Source: Casuarina equisetifolia
Lineage: Eukaryota > Streptophyta > Magnoliopsida > Fagales > Casuarinaceae
DNA: 64,000 bases
Direction of reading: 5' to 3'
Assembly (NCBI GenBank): GCA_028551475.1
Contig: CM052355.1
Coordinates: 2,914,001-2,978,000 of the forward strand
Shown: positions 60,408 through 64,000 of the stretch, one piece after another
Layout: each line of letters opens with the position of its first letter
How positions within the stretch are numbered: the first letter of the stretch is position 1
Notes under the pieces: generated by a model
What the model saw: only the letters and a program-made list of their open reading frames with translations
Database searches by the model: none
Told to the model about the DNA's origin: nothing
Program-made: the position numbers and the translations under genes

Positions 60408-63400
60408 TCAAGCTGGTGCTTCATATAAGTCAAAGGTTCCCAGCTTGCCAAGAAGAAAGTGGTGTTGCCGTATTCCCAAAGCCTTGGTAAAAATATTTGC
60501 TGGTTGATCTTTGGTTGAAATGTGAGAAGTCCGAATGATGCCTCTTGCAATCTTTTCTCGAATGAAGTGACAATCAATTTCTATATGCTTGGTTTTTTCA
60601 TGGACTATAGGATTTACAGCGATCTTCATTGCAGCTTCATTATCACAAAATAAAGAGACAGGTCTTGGACATGGAACCTGCAAATCATTTAATAATCCTA
60701 ACAGCCAAATTACCTCACAAGAAGTGGTTGCCATGGCTCGGTACTCAGCTTCAGTGGAAGATCTTGATACAGTCCCTTGCTTTTTGCATCGCCAAGAAAC
60801 AAGAGAGTCTCCAAATTTAACGCAGAAACCAGTCACAGATCTCCTACTCATGGGACATCGCCCATAATCCGAATCACAATAAGCTTGTAAGTCAAGCTTA
60901 CTATCAGATCTCATAAGTAGTCCCTGACCTGGGGAGCGTTTCAGGTATCTAACAATGCGAAGAGCTGCCTCCTGATGTGAAAGCTTCGGGGTGTGCATGA
61001 ACTGGCTGAGGATCTGAACTGCATAACATATTTCAGGCCTCGTAATGGTGAGATAAATCAATTTTCCAATGAGACGTTGATAACCAGTCATGTCTGTAAG
61101 TAGGGGATCGTTCATATCCTCAATGGCGGCATCATATTCTGGGGTAGTGAGTTTGTGATTCTCCTCCATAGGAGTTTCTGCTGGTTTGCATCCAGATAAC
61201 CCACATTCCAAAATGATTTCTAAAGTATACTTCCTTTGATTGATCAAGATCCCAAGTTTAGACCTAGCAAACTCGATGCCAAGAAAGTACTTGACTAAGC
61301 CAAGATCTTTCATATTAAATTTTGAATGTAAGTAGGTTTTCAATTCTAAGATTGAATCCTCATCCCCACCTGTAATGATCATGTCATCAACATATAAGAA
61401 GACAATGAGTAAATGTTTACCTACTGTCTTGATGAACAAGGAATAATCATGGTATGAATGATGGAAGCCACTACTGATCAACACTTCTGTGAACTTATGG
61501 TACCATTGTCTTGAAGCTTGCTTCAAACCATAAAGAGACTTCCTTAGTCTGCAAACTTTGTTGCTTGCTCGTTCACGCATCCCTTCTGGAACTCTCATGT
61601 AAACTTCATTATCAAGATCACCTTGTAAGAAGGCATTCTGAACATCCATCTGGTGAAGTTGCCAATTATGTTTAGCAGCAAGGATAGATAAAAGACGCAC
61701 TGTGACCATTTTACCAACTGGAGCAAATGTTTCTTGATAGTCAATCCCCTCACGTTGGCTGTAGCCTTTTGCAACCAAGCGTGCCTTGTAACGTTCCACA
61801 CTACCATCAACATTATATTTGATCTTGTAAATCCATTTGCATCCAATGGGTCGTCGACCTGCAGGCAAAGGAACTAGATCCCATATATGATTCAACTCTA
61901 ATGCCCTAATCTCCTCAGTCATGGCGGCACGCCACTTAGGGTCATGTACAGCTTCCTTATAAGTTTCAGGTTCAGTAATGGAGGAGATAGCTGCAATAAA
62001 TTGGTTATATTGAGGGGAGAGTCGGTGGTAGGATAAGACATGGGAAATAGAATGGGCTGTGTGGTTGTCCTGAGCAGAGGATATATAGTCAGTAGTCCAT
62101 ATGGGAGGACGATGAGACCGAGTGGAATGACGAGGTGAACATGGTGGGGGTGGAGATGGTTCATATGGAACGATGGCAGTGGTAGGGTCAAGGAGGGTTT
62201 GTGTATCAGGAAGTGAAAGTGTGGGGTCAGGTGTGGTGAGAGGACTTGGATCAAGTAGTGTGACAGGACTAGGAGATGGTGAATCATTACCCGACACCCC
62301 AATGTCATGTGAATTATGGATATGAGGATCAACGAAACTAGAGGTATCATGGGAGTGTGGACCAGGGGGAACCTGTGCAAAAGGAAAAATGGTCTCATGA
62401 AAAACAACATCACGACTGGTGATGAATGTACCTCCCTCAATGTCATAGAGGCGGTATCCTTTCTGTGTGAAAGGATAACCCATGAAGATGCATGCAATAG
62501 CTTTATGCCCAAATTTATCACGTTGAGTGAGATCAGTGGCATAACATAAACAACCGAATACTCTAAGATGATCGAATGAGGGAGGTTTACCAGATAATAC
62601 TTCAAAAGGAGTTTTTCCTTTAAGGATATGAGTGGGGGTTCTATTAATGAGGTATGTGGCGGTGAGAACACATTCACCCCAAAACCGAATGGGTAAATGT
62701 GCTTGAAATTTTAAAGCACGTGCAACATTGAAGATATGTCGATGTTTTCGCTCCACAACCTCGTTTTGTTGGGGAGTGTATGGGCATGAACTTTCATGAA
62801 TGATGCCAAGGGAAGTGAAGAAAGAAGTGCATTCAGAACTAAAAAAGTCGAGTGCATTATCAGTGCGAATGCGACGAATGGTGGTTTTAAATTGGGTGGA
62901 AACCATAGCTGAAAATAATTTAAGAGTGTCTAATGTATTAGTTTTGGTTTTCATGAGAAAAGTCCATGTGGCCCGTGAGAAATCATCAACAACAGTTAAG
63001 CAATATTTGGCGCCAGAACGTGTGGGAGTCTTATATGGTCCCCATATATCAACATGAATCAACTCAAAAAGAGTATGAGTGGCAGATATGCTAGATGGAA
63101 AAGGCGAATGTGTTTGTTTCGCCAATGGACATATAGAACAGGATTTAATGGAAGCTAAAGAATCGACATCAATAGAGTCATGCAACATACGCATAGTGGA
63201 AATAGATGGATGTCCCAAACGTTGATGCAAAATATTACAATTTAAAGAGGTCTGAATTTTGTTACAGGAATTGGGAAGAGCAACAAAGACAGAATTATCA
63301 GCTACATGTTGAGATGGCTCCTTAAGGGACTCTAAGACGTACAGGCCATGCTTCACTCTACCCACTCCCGTCACACTCCCAGTCCATAGGTCCTGAAAGA

Positions 63401-64000
63401 TACATTGATCAGGTAGAAGAATGATACGACTATGGTTATCATATGAATATTTTCTAGCAACGAGAAGATTAGCAGAAAATATAGGAGAATATAAAACATT
63501 ATTCAAATGATAATTGTGATGGATGGTGACATGGCCAGTATGGGTGATAGGTATGACCTCATCATTAGGTAACCGCACAGTTCTATGTTCATGCTGAATA
63601 GACTGAGGAGATTCAAGACAACTAAAGTTACCAGTTATATGATCACTAGCACCAGAGTCCACAAGCCAAGTAAAATTGACAGAGCGATGAGATGAGTTAC
63701 CATGAGTATCGGCTAATTTGTTGTACTGATCAGGAGTGAGTCCAGAAGCGGTGAGGTCTTCACTGAGATCGGTTTCCCCACTTACTTGATGGGCAGTAGC
63801 TTGTCGAGAACCCTTGGGTTTGGCCTTGTCTTTGGGGGGGAAACCAACTATCCGGAAGCACTTTTCTTTCTTATGGCCGAGCACACCACAATGGGAGCAC
63901 TTGGTGAGGAATAAGCAATCCTCCATCTTATGGCCAAGCTTGTTGCAGTGGGTGCAAACAAGACGCTGGCTGGTAGATTTGGGGCCCGTAACAGCAGCTG
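60408..64000 (-). CDS. copia gag-pol polyprotein, open to the window edge
   Basis: At least 1,190 codons without a stop, partial at the 5' end. Two gag zinc knuckles of C-x2-C-x4-H-x4-C lie in tandem near 63,945 and 63,880. The protease has DSGASDHIT. The integrase has the H-R-L-G-H ... C-S-I-C zinc-binding part and a D-D-E core (VDIWGP, RTDNALDF, QQNEVVERKH). The reverse transcriptase has DVQNAFLQGDL and the catalytic YVDDM. RNase H has YCDSDYG, SSTEAEYRA and the KHIEID segment. All key residues I looked for are present, unlike in the two chromoviruses, so this copy could still encode enzymes. The frame stays open to base 64000, so the true start is outside. Confidence 0.95.
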   Translation of the reverse strand, partial: AAVTGPKSTSQRLVCTHCNKLGHKMEDCLFLTKCSHCGVLGHKKEKCFRIVGFPPKDKAKPKGSRQATAHQVSGETDLSEDLTASGLTPDQYNKLADTHGNSSHRSVNFTWLVDSGASDHITGNFSCLESPQSIQHEHRTVRLPNDEVIPITHTGHVTIHHNYHLNNVLYSPIFSANLLVARKYSYDNHSRIILLPDQCIFQDLWTGSVTGVGRVKHGLYVLESLKEPSQHVADNSVFVALPNSCNKIQTSLNCNILHQRLGHPSISTMRMLHDSIDVDSLASIKSCSICPLAKQTHSPFPSSISATHTLFELIHVDIWGPYKTPTRSGAKYCLTVVDDFSRATWTFLMKTKTNTLDTLKLFSAMVSTQFKTTIRRIRTDNALDFFSSECTSFFTSLGIIHESSCPYTPQQNEVVERKHRHIFNVARALKFQAHLPIRFWGECVLTATYLINRTPTHILKGKTPFEVLSGKPPSFDHLRVFGCLCYATDLTQRDKFGHKAIACIFMGYPFTQKGYRLYDIEGGTFITSRDVVFHETIFPFAQVPPGPHSHDTSSFVDPHIHNSHDIGVSGNDSPSPSPVTLLDPSPLTTPDPTLSLPDTQTLLDPTTAIVPYEPSPPPPCSPRHSTRSHRPPIWTTDYISSAQDNHTAHSISHVLSYHRLSPQYNQFIAAISSITEPETYKEAVHDPKWRAAMTEEIRALELNHIWDLVPLPAGRRPIGCKWIYKIKYNVDGSVERYKARLVAKGYSQREGIDYQETFAPVGKMVTVRLLSILAAKHNWQLHQMDVQNAFLQGDLDNEVYMRVPEGMRERASNKVCRLRKSLYGLKQASRQWYHKFTEVLISSGFHHSYHDYSLFIKTVGKHLLIVFLYVDDMIITGGDEDSILELKTYLHSKFNMKDLGLVKYFLGIEFARSKLGILINQRKYTLEIILECGLSGCKPAETPMEENHKLTTPEYDAAIEDMNDPLLTDMTGYQRLIGKLIYLTITRPEICYAVQILSQFMHTPKLSHQEAALRIVRYLKRSPGQGLLMRSDSKLDLQAYCDSDYGRCPMSRRSVTGFCVKFGDSLVSWRCKKQGTVSRSSTEAEYRAMATTSCEVIWLLGLLNDLQVPCPRPVSLFCDNEAAMKIAVNPIVHEKTKHIEIDCHFIREKIARGIIRTSHISTKDQPANIFTKALGIRQHHFLLGKLGTFDLYEAPA

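Larger units (their letters stand above)
60161..64000 (-). mobile_element. Ty1/copia LTR retrotransposon, 3' part (continues past window)
   Basis: On the minus strand the element enters at the right edge in gag and ends with its 3' LTR at 60400-60161. Domain order gag, protease, integrase, RT, RNase H is diagnostic of Ty1/copia. A purine-rich TTGAGGGAGG just before the LTR is the polypurine tract and overlaps the stop. The 5' LTR and start of gag lie beyond 64000. The uninterrupted frame suggests a young copy. Clade not assigned. Confidence 0.95.

Noticed and set aside
61919..62677. 252-codon minus-strand gene within the copia element
   Set aside because: It is an alternative frame of the copia polyprotein linker, rich in Pro, Ser and Leu, with no domain of its own.
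1..64000. CRISPR arrays, bacterial operons, tRNA or rRNA genes
   Set aside because: Spliced genes and plant families show nuclear plant DNA; no regular repeat-spacer array or RNA gene was recognised, though short tRNAs could be missed by eye.

Overview
This window is nuclear DNA of a flowering plant, most likely a eudicot. The genes carry many GT-AG introns, the spacers are AT-rich, the gene content is plant-specific, and LTR retrotransposons are abundant. I cannot name the species. No rRNA, tRNA or CRISPR array was recognised.

Region 1 (1-14,600, all minus strand) holds three tandem FAR1-RELATED SEQUENCE (FRS) genes, which encode transcription factors domesticated from a Mutator-like transposase. 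Each has an intron at or just before its main coding exon. The third has an extra first coding exon (14508-14576) and has lost conserved residues in its transposase-derived domain.

Region 2 (15,500-21,003, plus) is an 11-exon gene for a predicted plastid alpha/beta hydrolase of 386 aa. Region 3 (23,381-29,333, minus) is a 10-exon FPG1/MMH gene for a formamidopyrimidine-DNA glycosylase of 396 aa involved in base-excision repair. The set FRS6-like, alpha/beta hydrolase and FPG1 matches, from memory, the Arabidopsis neighbours At1g52520, At1g52510 and At1g52500, so this is probably conserved microsynteny.

Region 4 (30,200-32,110) is a decayed second FPG locus. Two partial copies of the last exon and the upstream flank survive, and a complete 354-bp TRIM element (110-bp LTRs, 5-bp target duplication) sits in it. 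32,100-34,895 is otherwise gene-poor.

Region 5 (34,895-45,739) is a nested retrotransposon. Chromovirus B (Ty3/gypsy) spans 34900-45734 and is split by chromovirus A at 35741-41297. Both have clean 5-bp target duplications and both are coding-dead.

Region 6 (46,730-59,260, plus) is a 23-exon gene for a 1,708-aa CLU/TPR protein orthologous to Arabidopsis REC1 (REDUCED CHLOROPLAST COVERAGE 1), with a recognisable promoter and poly(A) signal. Region 7 (60,161-64,000, minus) is the 3' LTR and most of the open gag-pol frame of a Ty1/copia element that runs off the right edge.

The genes form no operon-like unit. The hydrolase and REC1 both relate to plastids, and FPG1 repairs oxidised DNA. I found no convincing new biological system. 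The most informative features are the nested and miniature retroelements, the FPG relic, and the FRS array with a degenerating member. All exon borders were worked out by hand from splice sites, phase and family knowledge.
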